Shown here in pieces: positions 14,560-20,588 of a stretch of 24,855 nt of DNA (position 1 is its first letter; the number at the start of each line of letters is the position of its first letter). The stretch comes from a virus. Location of the stretch: IMG/VR virus record IMGVR_UViG_3300011115_000152, positions 1 to 24,855 of that record; one strand, written 5' to 3'. A program made the translations under genes and the position numbers. Under the pieces are notes generated by a model. It did not search any database. It had not been told where the DNA came from and saw only the letters and a list, made by a program, of their open reading frames with translations.

Positions 14560-15829
14560 ATTTGCGGTATTACTTATACTAATTGGAACTACATTTCTTT
14601 TGTATCCACAAGCATATGCAGCAGTTGTTTATGCTGATGTAACTTGTGCTAATCAAGAAAGTACTCAGCAAACATATCAAATTGGATGGGATAATAGTAA
14701 CCAGTTTTTTGAAGGCAAGGGTTATATTCCTAGATTATTTTGTGAGGGCGGATATGCACCACCAGGATTCATTATTTATGTTAGTGATAATCTTTCTGAT
14801 AGTTCTACTGGTTACTACAATGGCGTAGTTCCTACCCCTGTAGTTACACCAGAACAAGAAACATCAACTGTTACCGAGAGTCAAACGGCTTCGGAAACTG
14901 TAACCGCCCCTTCGGAGACCGCAACTTCTTCTGAGACGGTGACTGCTCCTGTGGAAAATGAGACTGCGACTCCTTCAACTTCTGAAAGCGTGACTGCTTC
15001 CGAGTCTGTACCTGCAACTTCTGATACTCAGACTTCCACAATTGAGACACCTTCTGCGACGCTTGATACTTTGACTTCAAATGTCGAATCTGTAACACCT
15101 GTGCTACCAACAGAAACATCAATGGTAGATACCCAAACAGTAGAATCAATTCCAACATTAGAAGTTACTCCTGTTCCTCAACCCGTACCCAGCCTACCCA
15201 CTCCTCCTGTGGCGGTAAAACCTGAGCCGACTCCTGAACCTGTGGTTCCAGAACCTCAACCTGAGCCTCAGCCTCAACCAGAGCCTGAACCTGAACCTGA
15301 GATTTTGCCTGAGCCAGATATCGTCGAGGAAGAGGTGATTGAGGAGCCTTTGGAAGAGACTCTACAAGTGCCTGAAGAGCCTTTGCCTGTCGAGCAACTT
15401 TCTGAACGTCCAGAAGAAGAAGAAATAAATGAGATTCCAGTTGAGGAGATTGTTCAGGAACCGAGCGAAGAGTCACCTGCGTCTCAACCTCAGCCTGTTC
15501 AAGAACCGCAACCAATCGTTGTACCTGAAGTTTCACCAGTGGCTCCTATCGTTAGTGAGCCAATGGTAACACTAGACAATGGCGTAGTTCTGACAGAAGA
15601 ACAAGCAGCAGCAGTTGTGTTGCTATCTAATCCAACAGAATTACTAGCAGAATTATTTACAAATCCAGTCGCAGCCTTGGCTGCGCTAGGGTCAGTTGGT
15701 GCAGATATGACACCAGAAGAAAGAGAAGAGTCTGAAAAGGTAGTGGTATCTGCCATTATCGCAGGGGGCATAGCAACACAAGCAGCGGCATCCGCCGCTG
15801 GAGCCGCCGCATATAGGAGAAAACCATGA
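14540..15829 (+). CDS. Secreted Pro/Glu/Thr-rich stalk protein with C-terminal hydrophobic anchor
   Basis: With the GTG start at 14540 the protein is 429 residues and begins with a clear signal peptide, KEKSSKFAVLLILIGTTFLL followed by PQAYA and a likely cleavage site before AVVYADV. A TTG at 14504 gives a longer N-terminus. Next is a small domain with two Cys (ADVTCANQES, RLFCEGGYAPPG). Then comes a long disordered stalk, first Thr/Ser/Glu-rich (SETVTAPSETATSSETVTAP), then Pro/Glu-rich (PEPQPEPQPQPEPEPEPE). The C-terminus has Ala-rich helices ending VVVSAIIAGGIATQAAAS and RRKP, which looks like a membrane anchor. No LPXTG-like signal is seen. It probably sits at the cell surface during lysis. 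The function is unknown. Confidence 0.7.
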   Translation: MKEKSSKFAVLLILIGTTFLLYPQAYAAVVYADVTCANQESTQQTYQIGWDNSNQFFEGKGYIPRLFCEGGYAPPGFIIYVSDNLSDSSTGYYNGVVPTPVVTPEQETSTVTESQTASETVTAPSETATSSETVTAPVENETATPSTSESVTASESVPATSDTQTSTIETPSATLDTLTSNVESVTPVLPTETSMVDTQTVESIPTLEVTPVPQPVPSLPTPPVAVKPEPTPEPVVPEPQPEPQPQPEPEPEPEILPEPDIVEEEVIEEPLEETLQVPEEPLPVEQLSERPEEEEINEIPVEEIVQEPSEESPASQPQPVQEPQPIVVPEVSPVAPIVSEPMVTLDNGVVLTEEQAAAVVLLSNPTELLAELFTNPVAALAALGSVGADMTPEEREESEKVVVSAIIAGGIATQAAASAAGAAAYRRKP

Positions 15830-15993
15830 GAAACTTCCTGTCAGATTTAGCAAACCAGTTGTGGACATTCTTGGGAATGTTCATTGCATGGGTAGTACTA
15901 GATGGGTCAGCCAAATCAGTTGTTGGTTACTTCATAGTAATTACCTTTGTCGCACATGTTGTGACATTTAGACTACGTAACCCAAAGGAATAA
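15826..15993 (+). CDS. Two-helix small membrane protein, holin candidate, 55 aa
   Basis: This 55-residue ORF starts at ATG 15826 overlapping the previous stop (ATGA). A GGAG lies at 15816-15819 (AGGAGAAAACCATG). It has two hydrophobic segments, about residues 12-26 (LWTFLGMFIAWVVLD) and 31-48 (VVGYFIVITFVAHVVTF), with a basic end (RLRNPKE). Size, topology and place between the secreted protein and another hydrophobic protein fit a class II holin or antiholin. I know of no close family. Confidence 0.7.
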   Translation: MRNFLSDLANQLWTFLGMFIAWVVLDGSAKSVVGYFIVITFVAHVVTFRLRNPKE

Positions 15994-15995
15994 TT

Positions 15996-16238
15996 ATGGA
16001 TACATTTAAGAATGTAATGATGCGAATCTTTGCAGTCATTGCAGCAGAAGCATTAGGAGTTATTGGTGCTGGTTCACTTGTAGGTATTGAAGTATGGCAG
16101 GCAGCAGTTCTTGCTGGTGCATTAGGTGCAGCACGTGTACTTGAAGCACTTGCTCGCTTCTTCCTCAATGATGGACACCTATCTGCAGATGAAATCAACG
16201 CAGCATTTGCTAAGGTAGATAAGAAGGCGAGTGAATAA
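15996..16238 (+). CDS. Putative holin, 80 aa
   Basis: The 80-residue protein has two hydrophobic segments near residues 9-29 (RIFAVIAAEALGVIGAGSLV) and 34-50 (WQAAVLAGALGAARVLE). A charged C-terminal tail follows (FLNDGHLSADEINAAFAKVDKKASE). A short basic N-terminus and acidic/basic tail are common in phage holins. It starts 2 nt after the preceding stop and lies immediately upstream of the endolysin gene, the normal place of a holin. Among the four small membrane proteins here, this one has the best holin character, but the choice between them is inference. Confidence 0.65.
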   Translation: MDTFKNVMMRIFAVIAAEALGVIGAGSLVGIEVWQAAVLAGALGAARVLEALARFFLNDGHLSADEINAAFAKVDKKASE

Positions 16239-16239
16239 T

Positions 16240-16749
16240 ATGGGTCAACGTAATGACTTTATCGCAGTAGCAAGAGGAGAACTCGGAGTAATCGAGGGAC
16301 CTAAAGATAACGAGACAAAGTATGGTGCTTTCACTAAGGCTAATTTTCTACCTTGGTGTGGCTCATTCGTGAATTGGTGTGCAAATGAAGTGGGACTTAA
16401 AATTCCTAATGTGGTCAGCACAGTTAAAGGCGCTGAAGCGTTCATTAAAAAGAATCAGTGGGAAAAAGTAAGTGAAGCGACTCCTCTCCCTGGCGACATT
16501 GTTTTTTTTGATTTTCCCAACGATGGTGTGGACCGCATTAGTCATGTTGGAATCGTGGTTAAAGACAACGGAGACGGAACTATAACCTGCATTGAGGGCA
16601 ATACAAGCCCTGATAAGAAAGGCGACCAGCGCAATGGTGGCCAAGTCTGCAAGAAGATTCGTGCTTACAAAGTTAAGAACGGACCAGCATTAAAGAAGTC
16701 ACTGCCAGTTTATATCGTAGGCTTTGGCAAGCCTGTCTTTAAGTCATAA
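16240..16749 (+). CDS. CHAP-domain endolysin (peptidoglycan amidase/endopeptidase)
   Basis: At 169 residues this is a single-domain CHAP lysin. The catalytic Cys is in LPWCGSFVNWC (Cys40 in this numbering), the His in RISHVGIVV (His102) and the polar third residue in CIEGNTS (Asn121, Glu119). The arrangement Cys-His-Asn is the standard CHAP triad. It cuts peptide bonds in peptidoglycan to release progeny. No wall-binding domain is present. The start at ATG 16240 follows the previous stop by 1 nt. A GTG at 16231 (in frame, 3 residues longer) is an alternative. No signal peptide is visible, so export depends on a holin. Confidence 0.88.
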   Translation: MGQRNDFIAVARGELGVIEGPKDNETKYGAFTKANFLPWCGSFVNWCANEVGLKIPNVVSTVKGAEAFIKKNQWEKVSEATPLPGDIVFFDFPNDGVDRISHVGIVVKDNGDGTITCIEGNTSPDKKGDQRNGGQVCKKIRAYKVKNGPALKKSLPVYIVGFGKPVFKS

Positions 16750-16758
16750 GGAGTAACA

Positions 16759-16953
16759 ATGGATACAAAGAAGTTAGTTGCAATTGCAACAACATATGCT
16801 CGTGCTGCTGTCCCATCAGTGGTAGCCCTATACGCAGCAGGAATTACTGACCCTAAGACATTGGCTTACGCCTTTTTGTCTGCCTTTATTGCTCCACTTT
16901 GGAAGGCATTAGACCCTAAAGCCAAGGAATTTGGCATTGGAAGCAAGAAGTAA
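16759..16953 (+). CDS. Small hydrophobic protein after endolysin, holin-like, 64 aa
   Basis: The 64-residue protein has a basic start (MDTKKL), then two hydrophobic segments near residues 7-27 (VAIATTYARAAVPSVVALYA) and 36-49 (AYAFLSAFIAPLWKAL). The end is charged (DPKAKEFGIGSKK). A good AAGGAG (16748-16753) precedes ATG 16759. Actinophages often carry such a small membrane protein after the endolysin. It is the last gene before the terminator that closes the plus arm. It could be a second holin or antiholin. Confidence 0.6.
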   Translation: MDTKKLVAIATTYARAAVPSVVALYAAGITDPKTLAYAFLSAFIAPLWKALDPKAKEFGIGSKK

Positions 16954-16966
16954 ACACCCTGTTTTA

Positions 16967-16982
16967 GGGGCCTAGCAGCCCC
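16967..16982 (+). terminator. Minor hairpin after last late gene
   Basis: A 5-bp GC-only stem (GGGGC at 16967-16971 with GCCCC at 16978-16982) closes a 6-nt loop. It lies in the 3' untranslated region, 13 nt after the stop codon. The sequence after it (ATAGAGAC) has no U-run, so it is weak as a terminator by itself, but it precedes the main terminator. Confidence 0.4.
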
Positions 16983-16990
16983 ATAGAGAC

Positions 16991-17039
16991 TAAAAAGCCC
17001 CCGTTCAGGTACCTTAACCTACCTGACGGGGGTCTTTTT
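16991..17039. terminator. Strong bidirectional Rho-independent terminator between convergent arms
   Basis: A 13-bp stem with one bulged T (16998-17011 with 17020-17032, CCCCCGTTCAGGTA / TACCTGACGGGGG) has an 8-nt loop. A T-run follows it on the plus strand (17033-17039, TCTTTTT). An A-run (AAAAA, 16992-16996) precedes it and acts as the T-run for the opposite strand. It therefore can end both the late plus-strand transcript and the minus-strand operon at the junction of the arms. Confidence 0.9.
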
Positions 17040-17044
17040 CTTAT

Positions 17045-17308
17045 TTAGCGAGTCTTCTTTTTGGCTGCAGTCTTCTTCTTGGCTGGCTTTTTAACTGGCT
17101 CATCTACCTCATCACAGATATTGCAATCATCATCGCACTCATCCCAGTCTACTCCTAGCCAGGAGTCATACTTATATTCTAGTTTTGATAGACGCTTCTT
17201 AAAGCGATAAGTGTGAATCTTTAAGGCTAGATAATCACTAAAGATTTCTAATACTTTATAGATTGCAATAGCAAGAACAACGCTAGATACAATTGTTGAA
17301 TCAATCAT
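17045..17308 (-). CDS. Small membrane protein with Cys/Asp cluster and Lys-rich tail
   Basis: This 87-residue protein starts at ATG 17308, overlapping the WhiB stop by 4 nt. An N-terminal hydrophobic helix (STIVSSVVLAIAIYKVLEIF, residues ~4-23) is followed by a basic helical region (YRFKKRLSKLEYKY). Next comes an acidic cluster with three Cys (WDECDDDCNICDEVDE) and a Lys/Ala-rich tail (KKPAKKKTAAKKKTR). The cluster could hold a metal or a disulphide. It is the last gene of the minus arm. A membrane-bound or envelope role is suggested by the N-terminal helix. No family is recognised. Confidence 0.65.
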   Translation of the reverse strand: MIDSTIVSSVVLAIAIYKVLEIFSDYLALKIHTYRFKKRLSKLEYKYDSWLGVDWDECDDDCNICDEVDEPVKKPAKKKTAAKKKTR

Positions 17309-17577
17309 TCGTATATCCTATCTGACACAAGCGGTATCGGTGTGATACCTAGTCTTCTTCTTTCTTCTCTTCGCATCCTTTCGGATGTGTTTCCCCACCA
17401 TCCCAGTACATAGTAACGTAAGGAATACTCTTTACACTCTGATATGACTGGACATGCTGAGCAAATTCTTTTTAATGCGGGAAGGTTTTCGTACATTTTT
17501 GACTGTTCATCTGTAAAGAACTGCTCTGTATCTGTACTTGCACAGTTGGCTTGTTCCATCCATTTTGTTTCTTGCAC
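17305..17577 (-). CDS. WhiB-family [4Fe-4S] transcription factor
   Basis: The 90-residue protein has the WhiB layout. Four cysteines (Cys12, Cys39, Cys42, Cys48, as QANC and ICSACPVISEC) ligate an iron-sulfur cluster, and a GWWGNTS turn (residues 59-65) matches the family's G(V/I)WGG motif. A basic C-terminal segment (RMRREERRRLGI) is the DNA-binding part. WhiB proteins act with the host principal sigma factor at promoters in Actinobacteria, and phage copies can alter host transcription or block superinfection. The second Gly of GWGG is here a Trp/Asn variant. GTG 17577 has GGAGG (17583-17587, complement) 5 nt upstream. Confidence 0.92.
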   Translation of the reverse strand: MQETKWMEQANCASTDTEQFFTDEQSKMYENLPALKRICSACPVISECKEYSLRYYVLGWWGNTSERMRREERRRLGITPIPLVSDRIYE

Positions 17578-17578
17578 A

Positions 17579-17674
17579 CTAACCTCCGATAAAGTTATCT
17601 GCCCAATCGTTCCAAAAGTCTATCCAATAGTCAATATCATTGCGCTCATCTAAATCACTCTCGTGGCCTGACAT
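17579..17674 (-). CDS. Tiny acidic Trp-rich peptide, 31 aa
   Basis: A 31-residue ORF lies exactly between its neighbours: its ATG overlaps the TAA of the FmdB-like gene (TAATG), and its TAG ends 1 nt before the WhiB GTG. The sequence is acidic with three Trp (DIDYWIDFWNDWADNF). It also contains the WhiB Shine-Dalgarno at its 3' end (GGAGG just before its stop), so its translation could serve mainly to couple expression to WhiB. No family is known. Confidence 0.5.
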   Translation of the reverse strand: MSGHESDLDERNDIDYWIDFWNDWADNFIGG

Positions 17675-17835
17675 TATCCACCTGTTGAGTAGAACCCTGG
17701 TGCATTAAACTTAATGCCTGGAGCAGTCCAGATGCGCTGCATAGTTCCACTACACGTAGAACAAACTGGTGGTATGTTTTCATTTGTCTCTATTACCTCA
17801 TTACAAGTTATACATTTAAAATCATATAATGGCAT
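17674..17835 (-). CDS. FmdB-type zinc-ribbon protein, 53 aa
   Basis: The protein starts MPLYDFKCITC and continues PPVCSTCSGTMQRIW, which is the CxxC...CxxC zinc ribbon of the FmdB family (Cys8, Cys11, Cys25, Cys28). It ends with KFNAPGFYSTGG, matching the GFYxT ending of that family. FmdB proteins are small putative regulators found in bacteria and phages. The start ATG overlaps the stop of the gene before it (TAATG) and its TAA overlaps the next ATG. It sits among regulatory genes (sigma-like, WhiB). Confidence 0.8.
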   Translation of the reverse strand: MPLYDFKCITCNEVIETNENIPPVCSTCSGTMQRIWTAPGIKFNAPGFYSTGG

Positions 17836-18020
17836 TATTCACACCCATCTATTTCTGTCGGTGCAGTTGTAATTGTTCCGCATTCTATGCACTCCTGTGC
17901 TAGGTCGTACCAACCAACTGCTCTAGTATCTTCATCCCACATAACTGTAATCTTAAACATCATACAGCCACATATACAGGCAAATGTAGGCTCACCTCTA
18001 AGGTCTACTTTAGACTGCAT
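17835..18020 (-). CDS. Small Cys-rich zinc-binding-like protein, 61 aa
   Basis: The 61-residue protein has two Cys clusters, FACICGCMMF at about residues 13-22 and ECIECGTI at about 43-50, an arrangement that suggests a single zinc ribbon. There is an acidic end (EIDGCE). The ATG at 18020 overlaps the end of the sigma-like gene by 11 nt. Its stop overlaps the FmdB-like start. The zinc fold and the neighbours suggest a protein- or DNA-binding accessory factor. No further family assignment is possible. Confidence 0.65.
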   Translation of the reverse strand: MQSKVDLRGEPTFACICGCMMFKITVMWDEDTRAVGWYDLAQECIECGTITTAPTEIDGCE

Positions 18021-18648
18021 GTTCTTCTTTCTTGACTATATCATCTTCGTGGTATGGTCTCCATCCACCTAGATTTTTAATTAAAGAACTTATCGCACGC
18101 TGCACTTTCATGCGTGCACCATCTGGTGTGCTATCCATATCCTTGGCAAGTAATGCCCAGTCAGGTGAGTCTATGCTAAAGCGTAGACGTAGCACATTCT
18201 GCTTTGCTTCACTTAACTTTTCAAATGCATGTGATATATCGCTTCTTAATGCAAGCCAATTGTTACCTTCTGCGTCGTTACCTGTTCCAAACTTGGCGTT
18301 GAGGTCTTGAATACTAACTGGGATTGAATATGTGCCTGCGATAATTGATGGTAGGAATGCTTCAACAACTGTTGCATCATAGTAATAAAGGTCGGAGGAA
18401 TCATAACCAGACTTTTTGGCTTTCTCCTTCTCACAATATTTAAGAGCCGCATTACGTAGCGATTTAGCAATTAATTTATCCCTATCTTTTTGTTCTAATT
18501 TAGCCCACTCTTGCGACTTACGGGGGTGCGCTACAAACCATAGCCATAACTCTTGCCTAATATCATCACGTTCTAACATGCCATAACGCTTGTGATACTC
18601 AGCAGATAGTTGTTGAACCATCTCATTGTATTCTTCTAGATAGTTCAC
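18010..18648 (-). CDS. Sigma-70-like protein / sigma-factor-related transcription regulator, 212 aa
   Basis: The 212-residue protein has the two-part organisation of small sigma factors. An N-terminal helical region (ERDDIRQELWLWFVAH, then RNAALKYCEKEKAKKSGYD) resembles sigma region 2. The C-terminal part (FEKLSEAKQNVLRLRFSIDS, then WALLAKDMDSTPDGARMKVQ) resembles sigma region 4 with its helix-turn-helix (LSE..Q..VL.LR, then LA, and a recognition helix). It could direct RNA polymerase to phage promoters or act as a DNA-binding regulator. The start is GTG 18648 overlapping the TGA of the previous gene. Co-occurrence with WhiB, which binds sigma region 4, is notable. Confidence 0.65.
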   Translation of the reverse strand: MNYLEEYNEMVQQLSAEYHKRYGMLERDDIRQELWLWFVAHPRKSQEWAKLEQKDRDKLIAKSLRNAALKYCEKEKAKKSGYDSSDLYYYDATVVEAFLPSIIAGTYSIPVSIQDLNAKFGTGNDAEGNNWLALRSDISHAFEKLSEAKQNVLRLRFSIDSPDWALLAKDMDSTPDGARMKVQRAISSLIKNLGGWRPYHEDDIVKKEEHAV

Positions 18649-19391
18649 GGAAGATTAATCTCTCCATTAACAATAGGTACCGCATATGGAGTTACTTTAT
18701 TGCCTGATTGGACTAGGATTCCAATGCCATGTTGCCAGTTGGCTGTACCTGCAGATAGATAATCAGCCTGTTTCATATCCATCATGTGTCCAACTTCAAG
18801 ACCAAAGAGGGTATGAGTCTTTCCATACATGCCAACTGTTTCATGTTGTAAGCCCAAGCGATGCGTGTGCCCGCAGACTACTGACTTGCCTAAACGTTTT
18901 GCTAATGAAAGAGCGGTAGCCCCTGGAGCCTGAGATAACTTGCCTTCGTCTCCATGTGCCATTACCCATCCAGGTAGTAACTCATGCATTTTATGTAGGT
19001 AAGTTACGCCTAAAGAGTTATACCCCAGTAGTTCTTCAATTTCTAATGATTTGAGACTGCTAAACGCTGGGGCATACTTACGAATGTAAGTGTCAATGCG
19101 GTCTGTATGATTAGACCGCTGAATATAAAATGGTTTCTTTCCTAATGCTTTTCTAAACTCACCAATGATTTGTTTTGTCTCGTCAATGCCTTGCTGCAGA
19201 GTACCTGCGTACTCACCAGCCATGCCTTTGTTCCAACGGCTAGGCTCTGGTGCATCTAGTTCATCTCCAACACACCAAAGTTCGTCTGGTTTATAATCAG
19301 ATATGAAATCCAGTGCTGCTTGTACTATTGCGTTGTTCTGATACGGTATCTGTAGGTCGCTCAGAATTACGACTCGCTTTTGTTTTGTCAT
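18645..19391 (-). CDS. Calcineurin-like metallophosphoesterase, 248 aa
   Basis: The metallophosphoesterase motifs are in order: VVILSDLQIP (Asp12), LWCVGDELD (Gly42-Asp43), RSNHTD (Asn94-His95), WVMAHGDEG (His146) and VVCGHTHRLG (His175, His177). The usual DxH of the first motif is DLQ here, a variant common in phage enzymes. They bind two metals and cleave phosphate esters in nucleic acids or nucleotides. ATG 19391 is preferred because the motifs begin just after it. A GTG at 19421 would add 10 residues. The first ~95 nt overlap the preceding gene in another frame. A role in DNA processing is inferred from the neighbours. Confidence 0.85.
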   Translation of the reverse strand: MTKQKRVVILSDLQIPYQNNAIVQAALDFISDYKPDELWCVGDELDAPEPSRWNKGMAGEYAGTLQQGIDETKQIIGEFRKALGKKPFYIQRSNHTDRIDTYIRKYAPAFSSLKSLEIEELLGYNSLGVTYLHKMHELLPGWVMAHGDEGKLSQAPGATALSLAKRLGKSVVCGHTHRLGLQHETVGMYGKTHTLFGLEVGHMMDMKQADYLSAGTANWQHGIGILVQSGNKVTPYAVPIVNGEINLP

Positions 19392-19677
19392 ATAAATCGG
19401 GTACACCTTCCCATTGTCCACGCTGGACTAGTAACCCGATTATGGCATAGTTTGCAAGGTCAAGTAAGGTATCTTCGATTGATTCGTAGTTCGGCGTGTC
19501 GCCTGTGTCTACTAGGTTGTTAAGTCTGGCTAACTTGTCATACATGCGGACTCGTAGTCCATTCATTGGCCCACCTGGGGCTCCAGATATATTCATAGGT
19601 CCATAGTCTGCATGCTTTTTAAGCATTGTACTGCTAAGTTCATGCAGAATTGCCTGCATATCATCATGGTTTTTCAT
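19297..19677 (-). CDS. DUF1599/Nmad1-like nucleotide-related protein, 126 aa
   Basis: The core reads MLKKHADYGPMNI, GLRVRMYDKLARLNNLV, YESIEDTLLDLANYAIIGLL. This matches the small alpha-helical family (DUF1599, also proposed as nucleotide-modification-associated domain 1) found in many actinophages. ATG 19677 has AGGAG (complement) 7 nt upstream, inside the end of the preceding gene. A TTG at 19680 would add one residue. The conserved core ends near RGQWEG. The last ~30 residues (from KASRNSERPTD) overlap the phosphoesterase gene and have low complexity, so the C-terminus may be a tail without a conserved role. The biochemical function is not established. Confidence 0.75.
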   Translation of the reverse strand: MKNHDDMQAILHELSSTMLKKHADYGPMNISGAPGGPMNGLRVRMYDKLARLNNLVDTGDTPNYESIEDTLLDLANYAIIGLLVQRGQWEGVPDLYDKTKASRNSERPTDTVSEQRNSTSSTGFHI

Positions 19678-19978
19678 CAAGCAACTCCTTTAGTTCATCA
19701 TCCATATTCTCATTTAAGACTTTAACTATCATCTCGTTGAGAACATCTTGGCTTTTACCATACTTGGCAGCCAACATAGTTGCAGCCAGCCCTGTAATAA
19801 AGAACATAGCATCTTCTGGCTTGTCTTCTTTGATGAGTTCATAAATACTTTCTAGTGCATGAAGGATATTAAGATACTTACCTTCCTCCAGTTGTATACC
19901 TACCTTAAAGTCTAGGTGCTTGATATGCTCCCAAAAACTATCATCCAGCGGCAATGCATTCTCTGATTCGTTCGTCAA
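19664..19978 (-). CDS. Helical acidic protein, unknown
   Basis: The protein is about 104 residues, acidic and helical (DSFWEHIKHLDFKVGI, YLNILHALESIYELIKEDK, FFITGLAATMLAAKYGKS, NENMDDELKELLDEKP). No cysteine or motif is recognised. The start is unclear. TTG 19978 is used here because AAGGGAG lies about 8 nt upstream, whereas GTG 19987 overlaps that same Shine-Dalgarno. Either start overlaps the end of the primase gene. It is sandwiched between primase and the nucleotide-related gene, so it may act in replication, but this is inference. Confidence 0.6.
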   Translation of the reverse strand: MTNESENALPLDDSFWEHIKHLDFKVGIQLEEGKYLNILHALESIYELIKEDKPEDAMFFITGLAATMLAAKYGKSQDVLNEMIVKVLNENMDDELKELLDEKP

Positions 19979-20588
19979 TCCATTCACTCCCTTGCTTGAT
20001 TATCATACTGTTTACGTCTTCACCGTCTGGCATGCTAATGATATTAACGTTGCCTAGTTCACGACTAATCTTCTTGCCAAATTCTAGCCCTGGTTTATCG
20101 CCATCGGCTAGTACTACAACTGTTTCGAAATCATCTAGAATCTTTGAGTAATGTTTCTTCCAGTTGTTTGCTCCAGGAATACCGACTGTTGGATGTTGAG
20201 TCTTGACACTCATCATAATACAATCAAACTCACCTTCGGTCACACATATGTAATCATCGGCAGCAAAGACTGCCTGAGTATTAAACATAGTAGTTTCAGA
20301 ACCAACTAACCCCATATACTTAGCATCATGTGTACCTGTTAGGTCACGGAATCTAATATCTACCACGCCTGATGGCGTGATATATGGGATGGCTAGTCTG
20401 CCAGTATACGGTTCATGTCCTGGCAGTGGGTCTTCTACCAGTCCCAGATGAAATATGTTTGCCTCTTCTACCGAGAGTTGACGGCTTGATAGATACTCGG
20501 CTACGTTTTCTATCTTGGCTGCGTATCTCTGTGTTGCCTGCAGAAGAAAACTTCTCTGCGAATTGTTTAGCCTCACTAAAATTAACAC
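19941..20588 (-). CDS. dnaG-like: Primase catalytic part, TOPRIM domain (second frame of split primase)
   Basis: The 215-residue ORF carries the catalytic half of a DnaG-type primase. Around residues 60-85 there is LAIPYITPSGVVDIRFRDL. The TOPRIM signature follows: ICVTEGEFDC (Glu118) and VVVLADGDKPGLEFGKKI (Asp162, Asp164). These residues bind the metals for RNA primer synthesis. The zinc domain lies in the overlapping ORF 20413-20793 in another frame. The ORF's GTG start at 20588 has no good Shine-Dalgarno, and its first ~14 residues do not resemble primase, so the C-terminal part may be made by a +1 frameshift from the upstream ORF (see findings). Confidence 0.88.
   Translation of the reverse strand: MLILVRLNNSQRSFLLQATQRYAAKIENVAEYLSSRQLSVEEANIFHLGLVEDPLPGHEPYTGRLAIPYITPSGVVDIRFRDLTGTHDAKYMGLVGSETTMFNTQAVFAADDYICVTEGEFDCIMMSVKTQHPTVGIPGANNWKKHYSKILDDFETVVVLADGDKPGLEFGKKISRELGNVNIISMPDGEDVNSMIIKQGSEWIDERIRECIAAG

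Noticed and set aside
14871-15536. Long antisense ORFs opposite the Pro/Glu stalk
   Set aside because: Low-complexity codons (CCTGAA, CCTCAG) have no stops on the reverse strand. The products are Leu/Gln/Val-rich nonsense with no Shine-Dalgarno, and the sense gene is well supported.
16363-16644. Antisense ORF over the endolysin
   Set aside because: It lies wholly opposite a CHAP gene with clear catalytic residues and shows no motif of its own.
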